Below are positions 1 through 9,623 of a stretch of DNA of 64,000 nucleotides, piece by piece. This stretch comes from Pollenia angustigena (lineage: Eukaryota; Arthropoda; Insecta; Diptera; Polleniidae), in contig OV884059.1 of the NCBI GenBank assembly GCA_930367215.1, forward strand, positions 52,174,957 through 52,238,956. Direction: 5' to 3'. Under the pieces are notes generated by a model, which ran no database searches, was not told the DNA's origin, and saw only the letters and a list, made by a program, of their open reading frames with translations. How positions within the stretch are numbered: position 1 is the first letter of the stretch; every line of letters starts with the position of its first letter. Position numbers and translations under genes: made by a program.

Positions 1-2
1 CA

Positions 3-734
3 GTGGCTCTGGCTAACATCAAACCAGGGAAAATTGTACATTCTCGGTGGCTCACCAAGGCCGCTAGACTACTACGATTATATGTGACAACGGAAAATCC
101 AGATGCAAATTTAAGAATACTGGTTGAATTTATAATTAGATGTTATGTGCCAATGTACTTCAATATCAAGTATTACAGCTCTGTCGTGTACGGTAGTAGA
201 TTATTTTTCAAATTCATTAGTTGGTCAAGATTTCTAGAACCTCGTTTACGCAAAATTGTCAATAAAGTAATTACAGATAATTCATATTATGCGCATTCGG
301 AAAATATCTTGTTATCAATGTTGTTTGATGACAGCAAAGAAAAGCGCGACTGTGCTATCAAGATAATTCTACGTTATCGAACCGATGTTGACGACCCAAC
401 GGGACTTAGAGCTTATAAAAAACCAGACATAAACTTTTATTGCACAAGTTACACGGAAATGATCAATATGAATGACATAAATGACTTATTTGAACCACCA
501 TTCACGCGAAGCATTCCATACGATACTTTGAAAGAATATTTAAATCAAGATGATCCACCGTTTAATGATACAAAAATTCCATCACACATACAAGGAACAG
601 AACGACACGTTCAATTGCTAGCTAGCGTTTCCAAACGAGTTATAGCGGAAAATGTAGATGCTGTTATGGCGACGACATTAGAGAGCCGTGCGAAATTGCC
701 CAGACTTGAAAGCAAAAAAGACTTCAAACAGTAA
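3..734 (+). CDS. C-terminal part of an uncharacterised, probably multi-copy arthropod protein
   Basis: The frame is open from the window edge to a TAA at 732-734, so the true start probably lies outside; the first in-frame candidate is a GTG. The 243 visible residues are soluble-looking, rich in Tyr, Lys, Arg and Ile, with no signal peptide or clear membrane segment. Two blocks stand out: KIVHSRWLTKAARLLRLY near residue 8 and YAHSENILLSML near residue 95. They resemble a block I remember from large families of uncharacterised arthropod proteins suspected to be transposon-encoded; this is memory, not a search. The tail is Lys/Arg-rich and is followed by AT-rich DNA. No catalytic motif is visible, so no function is assigned. 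It could be the last exon of a host gene or the 3' end of a DNA-transposon ORF. Confidence 0.55.
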   Translation: MALANIKPGKIVHSRWLTKAARLLRLYVTTENPDANLRILVEFIIRCYVPMYFNIKYYSSVVYGSRLFFKFISWSRFLEPRLRKIVNKVITDNSYYAHSENILLSMLFDDSKEKRDCAIKIILRYRTDVDDPTGLRAYKKPDINFYCTSYTEMINMNDINDLFEPPFTRSIPYDTLKEYLNQDDPPFNDTKIPSHIQGTERHVQLLASVSKRVIAENVDAVMATTLESRAKLPRLESKKDFKQ

Positions 735-1530
735 TTTTTTTTATTTTCTTTTCTATTACTAAGTTAAATAAATTTTTTTATTAACATATGTTCTGACTAA
801 ATAAATTTCTAAAGAGAAAAAAAAAACAAAATAATAAAAATAAATAAAATAAATAAAAAATAATAAAATAAAGTGCCAAAAATGGTGATTTTTTGAAATG
901 TTTGTATGGGGAACCCCCAGGGGGTGTGCCACTGGCATGGGTGGATCGGCCCTCCAAATATAGTGGGGGTCGGTCATACATTTGACTCGATTGGGGCACT
1001 CTAAATGGGTCAAAGTGGGATTTTTCAAAACTTGACCCTACGGGACAAAAGTCAACAGTTTCGGGGGTAGTAGAATTGGTTTTAGAGGTATGGTTCCTTC
1101 GGCAAAGTTTCTTATTTTGATCCCTAGAATACGATTTTCACTGAGCCATGGGCGATTTTTTTGCCTCCCCACAAATCGACCCGGCCTAACAAATATAGTT
1201 TGTTAAATGTTTGTATTTTGTACTTTTTTGGTGGTTTTTTGTGTGTACTTTTTTGTGAAATTCTAAAGAGTTTTATCGTTTTTTCGTGGACTAAAACTAA
1301 AAATATCATGAAGTATCATTGCCACTATTTCCATGTGATTGTTTGTAGAAAACTCAAGTTTTATGTCATGGTAAAAGTGTATGCATTTAACTGCTAATGA
1401 ACGTTTTTTTACTACTTTTGTAGAAACACTCAGGTTCAAAAATTCTGAAATATTTGAGTTTTGGCGGAGAAACAACAGGAATGTTTCGAATTACATAAAA
1501 GGAAAGATTCCATACGAAATTGACAGTGAA
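735..1530. other. No gene seen; AT-rich with a GC-richer repeat-like patch
   Basis: Short overlapping frames on both strands are low-complexity (Phe/Tyr/Lys-rich) and unconvincing. Positions 895-1180 are clearly richer in G and C than the flanks and read like part of a dispersed repeat, perhaps the 3' region belonging to the upstream ORF. No RNA gene or element boundary could be placed. Confidence 0.5.
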
Positions 1531-1611
1531 TGAACTTAAGCCTAATTAAAAATATTAAAAATTGGGATTAAAAACCATAAATAGTTCAACAAAATAACCA
1601 CAATACTAATT
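1531..1611. repeat. Left arm of an 80-bp inverted repeat flanking the Jockey LINE
   Basis: This segment is the reverse complement of 5097-5175 with only about three differences. The two arms enclose the LINE copy at 2265-5090 and about 650 bp of other sequence. They could be the ends of an older DNA element or the product of an inversion at LINE integration. Confidence 0.8.
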
Positions 1612-1675
1612 ATCATATTTATAATATTCTAAATTTTTTTTTTTTCAAATTTATTCTATGAGCTAAATTTCAGTA

Positions 1676-1818
1676 ATGTATTTTATAAAGCTTTTTTGTA
1701 ATAGTTCTATTCCTTCAATTTTCATAAATGACTTTATACACTACCAGACTATTATATTGTATTTTCTTGTTACATTGAAGGAATAGGACTATTTCAAATT
1801 AGCTTTATAAAATACATT
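1676..1818. repeat. Imperfect hairpin (small foldback or MITE-like)
   Basis: The left arm (about 1676-1720) and right arm (about 1773-1818) are inverted copies sharing ATGTATTTTATAAAGCT and CTATTCCTTCAAT, with a loop of about 50 bp. It is noncoding. No clear target duplication was found. Confidence 0.6.
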
Positions 1819-1823
1819 CATGA

Positions 1824-2005
1824 AATTTAATTTTCATTAAATTATTCTTATGAAGAAAGGAATTTTACAACATGAAAATCAATCAAAATTGTTATTGATA
1901 ATCTTTCATTCGTGACGTGGCTCGGGCTCGAACCCTGGCCGGCAGGTTACCATGACATGTTTCGATCGCAACCACTCGATCTCCTCAGATGGATTTGCCG
2001 TCTTA
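1824..2005 (-). repeat. tRNA-derived SINE-like sequence
   Basis: On the minus strand 1963-1980 reads as an A-box-like segment (ATCGAGTGGTTGCG, like class II tRNA heads) and 1924-1935 as a B box (GGGTTCGAGCCC). The unit continues into an AT-rich body at 1824-1916 that is repeated at 5181-5280. This arrangement of a tRNA-like head plus unrelated body is that of a SINE. A functional tRNA gene is unlikely because no full cloverleaf is evident. Confidence 0.55.
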
Positions 2006-2261
2006 CACTCGCAGCCATCGACGACTGCTGACGTCAATAGTCAAACATCAATCCTTAAACCAAATTGTATTTTAACATTTGGTAGATCGAAATTTGCTTT
2101 CCTGAATGATTATCCATCTTAATTGATCTTACATGTTTTTTCCTTACTTCTGTTTTTTCGTACTTTTTGTCAAGAATTTTTCTTGAAGTCCAAGTACATT
2201 TTTTTTGTTTTTTGTTTTTTTTCATTTTGTCTTTCTCTTTTCTGTTGACCTATTTCAGCAC

Positions 2262-2264
<3 letters not shown>

Positions 2265-2303
<39 letters not shown>

Positions 2304-5090
2304 TTTTTTTTAATAATTTATTTTTATTATTGAATCTTTCTTATCGAAATTTACAATATGTATTCAAATCTTAATTCTACTTGTTGTTTATTAGTTGTTA
2401 CCTATGTAACCACTAACTGCTGTATTCAAATTTTTAAGACTGTCTTCTAGTAAGGCTCAAAGTATCGGTTCTTTTTAGCCTCTGGTGACCTTCGAACTGA
2501 AGCAAACCCCGAGCGAGGTAGTTAGGGTGAACCATTAGTTTATCGATGTAGCTTATTGAATATTTTTTAATTTCCTCCTGGATAGTGGGGACGTTGAGAT
2601 CTCTGTGGATAATATCATTACGTATATACCATGGGGCGCAGACAATTTGTCGTAATATTCTAGACTGTCTTCTTTGAAGCTTTTGGATGTTAGATGCGCA
2701 TGCAGTACCCCATAATTGGATGCCATATGTCCATATTGGTTTTATGATGGACTTGTATAGAAGAACTTTGTTGTCTAAAGACAAGTTTGAGTTTCTACCG
2801 AGAAGCCAATGTAGTTGAGCTGCTTTAAGTTTCATAGCCATTATTTTCGCTTCGATATGACGAGACCAGGTCAAACGTCTATCTATATGAACTCCCAAGT
2901 ACTTTACATGGTTTTCTACCGGAACAGTGATGTTATTTATTTTTACTGCTGGGCACGTTTGTCTTCTGAGCGTGAAAGTTAAGTGAGCACATTTAGCCGG
3001 GTTAACCTTTATTCTCCATTTTTCTAGCCATGCCTCTAGTTCATTGATGTGGGACTGCAGATTTTGCGATGCGACTTTTGGGTCATGGTTAACGCTAATA
3101 AATGCTGTGTCGTCTGCAAATGTAGAGGTATGCGTGCTCAGGTTTGTTGGCATATCCGCTGTGTATATTATATATAGAAGCGGTCCTAATATGCTGCCTT
3201 GGGGAACACCAGCAGTAATTTTCTTGAGGGGGGAGTATTTATCTTGCGACCTTACTATGAATGTTCTGCCTGTTAGATAGCTCTCCAGAAGCTTGTGAGT
3301 GTTTTGAGGAAGCATTCGTGTTATTTTGATGAGTAGCCCATCATGCCAAACTTTGTCAAATGCTTGGGAAATGTCTATAAACAGGGCTGAGCAGTATTGC
3401 TTTTTCTCAAACGCCGATCTAATAAGGGTGACAATTCTATGCACTTGCTCTATTGTACCATGTTTCGCTCTGAATCCGAACTGGTGATCCGGGATGATGT
3501 CGTGTTCATTTAGATGAGGAGTTATACTTAAAATGAATATTTTTTCGAAAAGCTTTGATAGGATTGATAATAAGCTTATCGGTCTGTACGACGCAACCTG
3601 GCTAGCATCTTTTCCTGGCTTGGGAATCATAACAATTATAGACTTCTTCCATGAGGATGGGAAGTATCCGACTCTTAATATAGCGTTAAAAATGAACAGC
3701 AAGATTCTGGAAGCAGACGAAGGTAAGTTTCTTATCATTGACCCTGTGATATGGTCAAGTCCGGGAGATTTTCTAATATTCACTTTTTCTATTGCAGATT
3801 TTACTTGAGTAATGTTAAATTTTAATGGATGGTTTACCTTATCAGGAATGGTTGGACGACAGGAACAAGTATGTGTATCATGTGGCGTGAAAACTTTCTC
3901 AAGATGGCCCGCGAAAGCGTTTAATTTTTCATCTGTGTTTTTCGCCCAAGTGCGGTTTTCCAGTCTTAATGGAGATTCTTGGGTTATAGGGCATTTCATA
4001 TGCCGTACAGCCTTCCATAAGATATAATTGGAGTTTTTTGTGGCATCTAGGCTGTTTAGATAGCCTTCTATTGCAGACTCGTGGTTCTGTCTCAATTTGT
4101 TGCGAAGAGTTGTCAGGCATAATTGTAGTTGGGCCTTAGTGGTTGGGGAACGACTGTTTTGCCATTGTCTTCTTAACTTCCTTTTTTCTCTGATAAGGGT
4201 CTCTATATCCGTCGATGTATTGTAAGGAGCACGTTTAATTGTCCGCTTGATTGGGGTTGCATTTCTTGCTGCAGCATCCAAGACTTCTGTAAATCGGTCG
4301 ACAGCTATTTGGATGTCAGATGAATTTTTTAGGGGAATGCACTGTGATAGGTGAGAGCTCACATACATTTTATACTTTAACCAATTTGTGTTTCTGTTTG
4401 GATAGGAAAACCAGTTTGCAGCTGCGGCGTCAGAGTTACATTTTAAAATGAGGATTGAAGGTGAATGATCAGACGAAAGATCATAGGAGGAACTAACTAG
4501 TACCTGATCGCGCTTGATGTTTTTGATTACAGCAAAGTCAATAAGGTCTGGTAGCTTGTTGAAGTCGGTTGGCCAATAGGTAGGCTCACCACTCGATACC
4601 ACATCAAAGTTATTTGCAGTTACGGTATTATATAGCTGATTACCTCTAGGACTAATAAGTCTGGAGCCCCAATATGTATGTTTAGCGTTGTAGTCGCCAG
4701 CAGCAATGAATTTCTGGCCCAATGTGGAGAAGAAGTTGAGAAATTTATCGTGTAGAATTTTGTGCCTCGGGGGACAATAAACGGATGTTAACGTTAGTTT
4801 GAAATCAGTCAGATTTATAGATGTGGCCTGGATACAATCTTCTTCGAACTCTGGCAATGGTAAGTGTCTGATGTGTTTGTGCACAATTATGGCTGTGCCA
4901 CCACAAGCTCGTCCGCTGGGATGTTTTGTGTCATACGTAAGGTAACCATTTACCCTAAAGCAGTTTTTATGAGTAAAGTGTGTTTCAGAGACAAGAAGTA
5001 CGTCGATTTCATGCCTATGAAGAAAGTTTGCAACTTCCTTCAGCACAACTTGAAGGACAAATGTACACATAGAGCTCGTGCCTTAGCTTT
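2265..5090 (-). mobile_element. 5'-truncated Jockey-clade LINE
   Basis: A minus-strand non-LTR retrotransposon copy. Its 3' end is marked by a poly(A) tail, seen on the plus strand as 36 T residues at 2265-2300 plus more to 2310, and a short 3' UTR (2311-2433). The 5' end stops inside the endonuclease domain near 5075-5090, so ORF1 and the 5' UTR are missing. This is typical 5' truncation by target-primed reverse transcription. Inverted 80-bp flanks lie outside it. Confidence 0.85.
2434..5070 (-). CDS. ORF2: LINE ORF2: partial AP endonuclease plus reverse transcriptase
   Basis: Uninterrupted frame of 878 codons. The N-terminal third is an exonuclease-endonuclease-phosphatase domain: SETHFT (catalytic Glu block), AAGDYNAKH and LSSDHSPS are present, but the first few tens of residues of the domain are lost. 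The middle is a non-LTR reverse transcriptase with IPKPGKDASQVASYRPISLL, IDISQAFDKVWH, AGVPQGSILGPLL and the catalytic FADD near residue 650. The C-terminal third has the Jockey-type region ending in an Arg-rich tail. In life it would nick target DNA and copy element RNA in the nucleus. The frame has no stop or frameshift, so the copy is young or simply truncated. It is related to the ORF2 at 24554-27174, sharing the endonuclease core and FADD motif. The first Met is only a convenient start, since the domain begins upstream. Confidence 0.9.
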   Translation of the reverse strand: MCTFVLQVVLKEVANFLHRHEIDVLLVSETHFTHKNCFRVNGYLTYDTKHPSGRACGGTAIIVHKHIRHLPLPEFEEDCIQATSINLTDFKLTLTSVYCPPRHKILHDKFLNFFSTLGQKFIAAGDYNAKHTYWGSRLISPRGNQLYNTVTANNFDVVSSGEPTYWPTDFNKLPDLIDFAVIKNIKRDQVLVSSSYDLSSDHSPSILILKCNSDAAAANWFSYPNRNTNWLKYKMYVSSHLSQCIPLKNSSDIQIAVDRFTEVLDAAARNATPIKRTIKRAPYNTSTDIETLIREKRKLRRQWQNSRSPTTKAQLQLCLTTLRNKLRQNHESAIEGYLNSLDATKNSNYILWKAVRHMKCPITQESPLRLENRTWAKNTDEKLNAFAGHLEKVFTPHDTHTCSCRPTIPDKVNHPLKFNITQVKSAIEKVNIRKSPGLDHITGSMIRNLPSSASRILLFIFNAILRVGYFPSSWKKSIIVMIPKPGKDASQVASYRPISLLSILSKLFEKIFILSITPHLNEHDIIPDHQFGFRAKHGTIEQVHRIVTLIRSAFEKKQYCSALFIDISQAFDKVWHDGLLIKITRMLPQNTHKLLESYLTGRTFIVRSQDKYSPLKKITAGVPQGSILGPLLYIIYTADMPTNLSTHTSTFADDTAFISVNHDPKVASQNLQSHINELEAWLEKWRIKVNPAKCAHLTFTLRRQTCPAVKINNITVPVENHVKYLGVHIDRRLTWSRHIEAKIMAMKLKAAQLHWLLGRNSNLSLDNKVLLYKSIIKPIWTYGIQLWGTACASNIQKLQRRQSRILRQIVCAPWYIRNDIIHRDLNVPTIQEEIKKYSISYIDKLMVHPNYLARGLLQFEGHQRLKRTDTLSLTRRQS

Positions 5091-5096
5091 AACAAT

Positions 5097-5175
5097 AATT
5101 AGTATTGTGGTTATTTTGTTGAACTATTTATGGTTTTTAATACAAATTTTTAATATTTTTAATTAGGCTTAAGTT
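5097..5175. repeat. Right arm of the 80-bp inverted repeat
   Basis: Reverse complement of 1531-1611 with about three mismatches or gaps. It directly abuts the truncated 5' end of the LINE. Confidence 0.8.
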
Positions 5176-5180
5176 CAAGA

Positions 5181-5352
5181 AATTTAATTTTCATTAAATT
5201 ATTCTTATGAAGAAAGGAATTTTACAACATGAAAATCAATCAAAATTGTTATTGATAATCTTTCATTCTTGACATGGCTCGGGCTCGAACCCTTTTGATT
5301 GATTTTCATGTTGTAAAATTCCTTTCTTCATAAGAATAATTTAATGAAAATT
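5181..5352. repeat. SINE body copy forming a perfect 60-bp hairpin
   Basis: Positions 5181-5292 repeat 1824-1934 directly, ending within the B-box region. Positions 5293-5352 are then the exact reverse complement of 5186-5245. The result is a perfect 60-bp inverted repeat with a 47-bp loop. It looks like two tail-to-tail partial SINE copies. Confidence 0.8.
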
Positions 5353-5540
5353 ATATTATAAATATGTTTAAAAGATTCAAATATTTTATTAAAGATTTCT
5401 CTTGTGCTCATATTTTGATTAACCAACATGTTCCAATTTGCAGTTTTTATATTTTTGTTGTCTTTATATGAGTTTCAGTTTATTTCCGGTCGCTTTTCCA
5501 AACCCTGACTTATATTCACTTTTTTCTCTTCTCGTTCACA

Positions 5541-5686
5541 GAGTGCCCCGGTAGGCTAAGTAGTAGTGAGGTAGTATATCAACCCCGGGGTCGCGGGTTC
5601 GATTCCCGTCAGAGACTCTGGTTTCTTTCCTGCAGACAAGCGTAAAGCTTCGTGGGCATTAGCAAAGGGAATTAAAAAAAAAAAAA
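5541..5686 (+). repeat. tRNA-derived SINE with poly(A) tail
   Basis: The head has an A-box-like stretch (about 5549-5570) and a perfect B box GGGTTCGATTCCC at 5595-5607. A body of about 65 bp and a poly(A) run at 5674-5686 follow. The same family recurs at 50766-50895. The head resembles a tRNA-Lys-type sequence, a tentative reading. Confidence 0.8.
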
Positions 5687-5689
5687 GTG

Positions 5690-5935
5690 AATAATGATCA
5701 GAGATGTTTGCAATTGCTGTAGTGTTTGGTTTGTTACTTCTGATATTTATATGATCGATGCAAGATTACGTTCTCTTAGTTATATCCTCTCTTGTTATCT
5801 CTTTTATCACACAATGCAATCCGTTCGAGGAGATCATTTCTGTGTATTTTGTAATTGTGACGTTTTGATTGAGAGTATTAATATTTATATCGTCAATAAT
5901 AATTATGTCTTGTTTGCTTTTTATTGTGTGTATGG
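5690..5935 (-). pseudogene. Endonuclease fragment of the CR1-like LINE
   Basis: Translated on the minus strand, this carries the block EMISSNGL...IKEITREDITKRT, matching the endonuclease region at 30395-30600 and 54870-55076. It is a short internal fragment with frame disruptions, next to the SINE tail. It shows that the CR1-like LINE family has also inserted near the left end of the window. Confidence 0.75.
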
Positions 5936-6091
5936 TTTAGAGCCATACACACTTATAATTACGTCCTTTAGGACTTCTCAATGAATTGTGAATCAAAATA
6001 TTATTACCTCTAAGATTGTAGAACAAACAAAAAATTGTTGTAATTTTTTATAGCCAGTGTGCACAAAAAAGTACATTTTATACATATAATA

Positions 6092-6598
6092 AGGGTCCTC
6101 ATGATATCGTTTATAAGTCTCGTAAACTGTGCAAACTGTGCATTCTTACGCCCTCGTAAATGAACTGTCAAATATTGTATGAGAATTCATTTACACAAAC
6201 TGCTTAAATTTGCCCAACAATTTTGACTCGTAAACTTACGCAGTTCAATTGTGCATTTATACAGACAAATTTTTTTAATGCTTACCGCCGTTTTCAATGA
6301 AAACTTCAAGTGTAAATAAATCACAAACAATAAATTCTTGTAATAATATAAGCATATTAGTCTTTAGGCTTTCTTTATGCATGTTTAAAAACAAATTTCA
6401 TTTATAATTTACAAATTCCAAGTTTTTTATTATATTTTTGATTATTTTTTTTTAATATATTTTTTATTGACGTTTCTGTTTGAAATGACATTAATTGTTT
6501 AAAATTACACAAAACTTAAAAAGGATCTTCATGAAACGAGTCTCGCAAGTTTACCCATTTGCACAAATGGTAATTTTAAGCAACATCATGAAGACCCT
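6092..6598. mobile_element. MITE with 14-bp TIRs and probable TA target duplication
   Basis: The ends AGGGTCCTCATGAT and ATCATGAAGACCCT are inverted copies with one mismatch, flanked by TA at 6090-6091 and 6599-6600. The interior is noncoding and contains several subterminal CTCGTAAAYT-like motifs. The TA duplication suggests a Tc1/mariner-type family, by inference only. Confidence 0.65.
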
Positions 6599-6606
6599 TA
6601 TTATTT

Positions 6607-7174
6607 TGATCGTCTTGATTAAAGCTTAAAATAAAAATGAATGGCATACTCAATGCAGGAAGGATAACAATATCATAGGGTTTCTTATTAAATATGTATG
6701 AGTTATTTTATCTTCTTCTTAACAAATTTTTAGATAATGGACTGATTTTTTTAATTTAAACACGTGTTCGGAAATAAACTTCATATACATATATATAACG
6801 TTTTTTGGGAGAGTGGAAATTCTACGGAGTTAACGTTTTATAATACAAAACGCCAAGCTGCTAAGCTTTACAAAAAAAAAAGTTTTGAGTCCGCAATATT
6901 ACAAAATCCGCAATTTTATTTAAAAATTTGTCTTCATAAGTGTAATTATCGCCAAAATATTTTACAGATTTTGTGGATCGTGTTTTATGTTATTAAATTT
7001 CATTTAATCATTTTTAAAAATTATAGTCGAAACTTTACCACTATATAAAGACCTTAAAATTAAATATTTTGTTAAGCGATTTTTGGGTATTTACACTTTT
7101 AATATGTCGTCACGTTGAAATGGCCTTGGAGAGGTGGAAAATTTGGTGGTGGCACAACCTAATACATTGTATAT
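6607..7174. other. No gene seen; AT-rich
   Basis: Frames here are short and low-complexity. I see no element boundary or RNA gene between the two MITEs. Confidence 0.5.
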
Positions 7175-7182
7175 GTACATAT

Positions 7183-7485
7183 ACGGGATGCCAAACGGGA
7201 AATCCCGAATACCGAGATTTTTCATATATATTAAGTTTTGTGTACAAAAAAGTTCGTTTTTATTGAATTTTTATACTCTACACAAAAAAAAAATTATATA
7301 TCAGTTGTATTTTTTATTTTTATAATTCTTATTTTTCTTTTTTAAAAATATATGTTTTATATATATTACCTTTTGAAAATTCATAAATAAATAAAAAAAA
7401 GTGTTGTTTATTTAAAAAAATCCCGAAAAATTTTAAGATCTCGAATCCCGGGATTTTCTAAAATCACTCCCGATTGGCATCCCTA
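7183..7485. mobile_element. hAT-type MITE with 8-bp target duplication
   Basis: A 303-bp noncoding element. Its ends ACGGGATGCCAA and TTGGCATCCCTA are inverted copies, extended by CGGGA/TCCCG blocks just inside. It is flanked by an exact 8-bp duplication GTACATAT at 7175-7182 and 7486-7493. An 8-bp duplication and YRGGGATGCC-type ends are what hAT elements produce. Confidence 0.85.
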
Positions 7486-7498
7486 GTACATATATGCA

Positions 7499-7987
7499 AG
7501 TTAATTACATTTAGTTATTATTTGTTAAAAAAAATAACCTTTTTTATTTTATTTTTCATTTATATTTATTTCATTTTATAATTTCATATTACAGATTATT
7601 ATTATTAAAGTTTATTATTATCATAATATTTAGAATTTATTATTATTTAAATGTTTATTATTTATTTAAGCCATCTCAGGGACCCGCTTGTTGGGCTGGT
7701 GTATGATCAGGCTGAGCTAATTGTTATTCTTAACTAACTTTAATTAGAACTTTTAATTGGCAAGAAGCATAATTTTGTCCGCAGTCGCGTTGCAGTTTTA
7801 ATAAAAAAAATGCAATCACGTTGTCAAAGTTAAAAACAACGGTTTAGTGTTACATATAAAAATTTATTAAAATAATTTTCGTTCACACTGCGTCAGCATA
7901 AAATAAGTTGCGCGTGTAGCTTAAATCGTGGGAAAGTAAATAAATTTGAAAAATAAAAATTAAGGAATGTGATATCACACCTTAACT
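7499..7987 (-). repeat. 3' LTR of the provirus
   Basis: It starts AGTTAATTAC and ends CACCTTAACT on the plus strand, so the ends are perfect 6-bp inverted repeats. Element sense is the minus strand, making this the downstream LTR. Its outer neighbour is the TGCA duplication. Confidence 0.93.
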
Positions 7988-7997
7988 CCTCCCCCTG
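7988..7997 (-). promoter_or_regulatory. Polypurine tract
   Basis: Read on the minus strand the 10 bases CAGGGGGAGG lie directly against the 3' LTR. This is the expected position and composition for the primer of plus-strand DNA synthesis. Confidence 0.8.
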
Positions 7998-8114
7998 TAA
8001 GATCAATCGCCCCGATTGTTAAAATGTGGGTAATTCATTAGCACTACAGAATCTTTTATTAGATTTTTCAAAATTTGATTTTTCAACCGTGGAGCTATTT
8101 TGTTCTTTTTCTTT

Positions 8115-9554
8115 TTAAATTTTTGTTGTAATATTTATGTCAGAATTAGATTTAGATTTTAGTTTAATAAAAATTAAGCAAATTGCGATAACCAATAAAA
8201 TAGATAAACTGATATTTGTCGAAAACATTAGGTATCCCTTAGTTGATATCGAATTTATTTCATCTATATTATTAACTTGAATATTTTTCATCATTTCCAA
8301 AGATAGGACTTCTTCAACAATTGATTTATTGGATGATAGCTGTAGTACAGCTGGGAGTGCTTTCAAATGGGAAACTTCTTTTGAAGTGAATGTTCGATTT
8401 TCAATTTTAATTGTTTCATTATGAAATTGAATCAGGTATGTTCCTGAAAATTTATATATTTTGTTTTCAAATATTTCTAAAAATCCATTAAATTGATTTA
8501 AAAGTATTGTTCCTTCACTTATTTCTTGTATTGTAGGAACATGTTCATTGTTTATAAATGTGCAATTATGATTCTTGCTTTTCAATAGTAGCGGTATACA
8601 AGTTGTTTCACTTATGTCTATTAAATTTTCATTATTACAAATACATAAATCATTAAATTGATTACACTTATTTTTCATTTCAAAGATTTTATCCTTACAT
8701 CTAATTAGATTTTCTGAATTGATTTTTATGATTTTTTGATTTTGTTTTACTGGCTTAATTAATATTTTTTCACAATTTATTTTATTAATTGCAGGTAAAT
8801 TTATTATATAGATTAAAGATGAATAGTCTGTAGCTATTTTAACTGTAGCAAAACCTAAAGCTTCTTCTAAATTATTGTATGGAAATTCTTCAAGATCCAA
8901 AAATTGTTTGGCTTCATTGATTTCTTTTTCAGAAAGTATAAATGAATTAATTACTCCTACTTTCGCCCATTGTAATGCGTATTCTATATTAATAACATCT
9001 GTTTTAACAATATTTATCCTGTTTCTTATAGAGTCTTCTATAACCCTTTGAGTTTCCTCTAAAGTCTGAATTGTTTTTAGAATATGATTAGTAGTATTCG
9101 TCAATAAGTTGATTCAGTCAATAACCTTTTCGTTAATAATTTTCTGTCTTTCATTATTTGTAAGTAATCCGTTTATTTTACTGACTACAATATTATGATC
9201 TTCGTGATCGGGTGTACCGGCTATCCATTTCCAAGCTGTGCCAATAATGTCAATTGAGCGTTTAATTCTTGGTTTCATTCGTTTAATTTGATTTCTAATT
9301 TGTTCTATATCATGAAGCAAAAATGGTAGCGATGTACTATTTACTAATACTCTTCTTTGAACTTCATTATTCAAATTATTTATTGTTCGTTCGTATTCGT
9401 CAAGTTCTAAAATATGAATAAGTTTAAAGTTTCCATTCTGTAATCTTGCTTGTCCTTGATGCATTGAAATTAGTTGTGAGTTTGTATAGTCTAGTATCTG
9501 GACTTCCGTTTTGTAGGTCTCAAACAATATAAACAAAAATATTAAAAACTTCAT
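8115..9554 (-). pseudogene. env: Errantivirus-type envelope glycoprotein gene, broken by one TGA
   Basis: The frame starts at ATG 9554 with a hydrophobic signal peptide and runs 480 codons, interrupted by one in-frame TGA at 9114-9116. Upstream of the stop (146 codons) there is a basic cleavage-site-like RIKR followed by a hydrophobic, Trp-containing segment, the layout of the baculovirus-F-like Env of insect errantiviruses. Downstream (from about 9113) are a Cys-containing ectodomain with several N-glycosylation sequons and one transmembrane segment near the C terminus, followed by a short basic tail. Its role would be membrane fusion and particle entry. With the stop only a short N-terminal product is expected. 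Expression in such elements is from a spliced RNA; I did not identify the splice sites. Confidence 0.88.
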
Positions 9555-9623
9555 TTTCTATAAAGGAAGAGAAAAAAAAATAATTACGTATAAAATATAA
9601 AAAAAAAAAAATCATTTTATGAA

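Noticed and set aside
2265..2310. Free-standing poly-T microsatellite
   Set aside because: It is the poly(A) tail of the minus-strand LINE.
5541..5686. A functional tRNA gene
   Set aside because: tRNA-like head only; the body and poly(A) tail are those of a SINE.
5694..5984. Plus-strand frame of 96 codons
   Set aside because: It is antisense to a LINE endonuclease fragment.
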